Of a stretch of DNA of 36,818 nucleotides, positions 35,804 to 36,818 are shown piece by piece. Location of the stretch: the NCBI GenBank assembly GCA_029933365.1, contig JAOZOH010000015.1, positions 1-36,818 on the forward strand. The letters run 5' to 3'. The notes beneath the pieces were generated by a model, which did not search any database, was not told the DNA's origin, and saw nothing but the letters and a program-made list of their open reading frames with translations. This DNA comes from Desulfuromusa sp. (GTDB taxonomy: Bacteria > Desulfobacterota > Desulfuromonadia > Desulfuromonadales > Geopsychrobacteraceae). Position 1 is the stretch's first letter, and every line of letters begins with the position of its first letter. The translations under genes and the position numbers were made by a program.

Positions 35804-35929
35804 TTACAGTATTAAATAAACAACCTCTATCCGTATAGAAGTCGATTCTACACAGAAACAGAGGCGAAAGAAACCCTGATATGCAAAAAACCTTCCATAT
35901 TTAAAAAAGAGAGTAACAGCTCGTTTTAA

Positions 35930-36679
35930 TTATTGATTTTGTGCAGAGATGAGGCAGGACACACGCTCAAGATCCGCTGGAGTATCAACACCATGGCAAC
36001 TAAACTCGGTCTCCGCCACATACAACTTGATTCCTCGTTCAAGAGCGCGCAATTGTTCCAGATTCTCCAACTTTTCCAGAGGTGTTTTCGGCCAGGACGG
36101 GTATTCAAGCAAAAGCTCCCGGCGATAAACATAGAGGCCAATATGGCGCAACAAAAAAACATTGGCAAACTGATCAGGGTTCAAGTCTCGAGGGCAGGGA
36201 ATTGGGGCGCGGGAAAAGTAGAGTGCCAGCCCCGCTTGATCTTTGACCACTTTGACCACATTGGGATTATAAAAATCTTCAATCTGTTCAATTTTACTGG
36301 CAAGTGTTCCCATTTGCAGTTGCTTATTTTCCACGAGTGGGGCTATTGCCTGATCAACCATCCTTGGATCAATAAGGGGTTCATCGCCCTGAACATTAAC
36401 AATCAGCTCAGAATCAATTTTCTCTGCAACTTCAGCCAGACGGTCCGTACCGGTTGGATGATCAGCCCTGGTCAACACCACCTCACCACCAAAACCATCA
36501 ACCACCGTAGCGATACGCGCATCATCAGTGGCAACCATTACCCGATCAACCATTTTCGCATTGGCAACCCGCTGGTAAACGTGTTGAATCATCGGCAACT
36601 CATTGATTAATGCTAGCGGTTTACCGGGAAAACGAGTCGATCCGTAACGAGCGGGGATAATCGCCGCAACCTTCTCCAT
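35930..36679 (-). CDS. kdsB: 3-deoxy-manno-octulosonate cytidylyltransferase
   Basis: A 249-residue nucleotidyltransferase that activates Kdo with CTP to CMP-Kdo for lipid A decoration. It has IPARYGSTRFPGKPL at the start, VMVATDDARI, ADHPTGTDRLAE, VNVQGDEPLI, FSRAPIP and the C-terminal GVDTPADLERV. It is the first gene of the Kdo-Lpt cluster seen here and has a good promoter about 65 bases upstream. Confidence 0.97.
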   Translation of the reverse strand: MEKVAAIIPARYGSTRFPGKPLALINELPMIQHVYQRVANAKMVDRVMVATDDARIATVVDGFGGEVVLTRADHPTGTDRLAEVAEKIDSELIVNVQGDEPLIDPRMVDQAIAPLVENKQLQMGTLASKIEQIEDFYNPNVVKVVKDQAGLALYFSRAPIPCPRDLNPDQFANVFLLRHIGLYVYRRELLLEYPSWPKTPLEKLENLEQLRALERGIKLYVAETEFSCHGVDTPADLERVSCLISAQNQ

Positions 36680-36744
36680 AACTAAAGCCTTTCACAGGTG
36701 ATGCACTATAAAAAGAATAAGAGGACTAAGCAAAGAATATTTAA

Positions 36745-36773
36745 ATACTTACGTGATTATTTCTGGATGTCAA
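36745..36773 (-). promoter_or_regulatory. Predicted promoter of the kdsB-pyrG-kds-lpt cluster
   Basis: On the minus strand TTGACA (36768-36773) is followed after 17 bases by AAGTAT (36745-36750), about 65 bases before the kdsB start. The -35 box is perfect; the -10 box is moderate. The 139 bases upstream of kdsB hold no other gene that I can recognise. Confidence 0.5.
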
Positions 36774-36818
36774 CGGGCAAATCCACGTTGGGCAGAACCG
36801 GCCGAATCAGACTTCACG

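Noticed and set aside
35824..35864. Nested small hairpins (CCTCT/AGAGG around TAGAA/TTCTA) between kdsB and pyrG
   Set aside because: Short stems without a T-run; not a convincing terminator or attenuator, and pairing of this length can arise by chance.

Overview
The window looks like a chromosomal segment of a Gram-negative anaerobe of the Desulfuromonadales/Geobacter type, with moderate GC. This is inferred from gene order: kdsB-pyrG-kdsA-kdsD-kdsC-lptC-lptA-lptB-rpoN-hpf-ptsN-hprK-rapZ followed by mannose-family PTS genes, HPr and enzyme I. It is also inferred from an ArsC-like selenoprotein of a kind I associate with that group. I see no tRNA, rRNA, CRISPR array, transposase or phage gene.

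Layout. Bases 1-5053 hold an EFR1-type flavodoxin/ferredoxin cut by the window edge and frameshifted, a crotonase, a frameshifted outer-membrane protein, a gene-poor 549-base gap, two small conserved proteins (DUF1456, DUF6172), a SIR2 deacylase and a selenoprotein gene. Bases 5090-10704 (minus strand) form a Lol-like export operon: a LolA-like periplasmic protein, two LolC/E-type permeases, a LolD-type ATPase and an outer-membrane barrel, with palindromic repeats between and inside the genes. Bases 10927-19451 (plus strand) hold an SH3/anchor protein, a HipA-family YjjJ protein that has lost its catalytic aspartates, two orphan response regulators (REC-HDOD and REC-PAS-GGDEF-EAL), a cyclophilin, and the aguA-aguB pair that turns agmatine into putrescine. 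Bases 19519-36679 (minus strand) hold metK, a complete PTS relay (EI, HPr, EIIA/B/C/D) with its regulators HprK, RapZ and PtsN, then hpf, rpoN, the Lpt lipopolysaccharide exporter parts and the Kdo synthesis genes, with pyrG among them.

How they work together. KdsD, KdsA, KdsC and KdsB make CMP-Kdo, and pyrG supplies the CTP. LptC, LptA and LptB drive lipopolysaccharide transport. The PTS block is a phosphorelay in which HPr keeps both His15 and Ser46, so it can be phosphorylated by EI and by HprK. No sugar-catabolic gene lies beside it.

The most notable items are: (1) a selenocysteine UGA with a well-formed SECIS hairpin at 4975-5020, missed by simple ORF calling and followed 12 codons later by an in-frame amber; (2) a 106-bp palindromic element fused in frame into the N-terminus of the outer-membrane barrel; (3) a roughly 170-bp MITE-like element between lptC and lptA that supplies the end of LptC; (4) the YjjJ protein predicted to be a pseudokinase. 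Four lesions lie in the first 5 kb (two frameshifts, one amber) and at 6.3 kb (the insertion), while the remaining reading frames look intact apart from altered catalytic residues in YjjJ.
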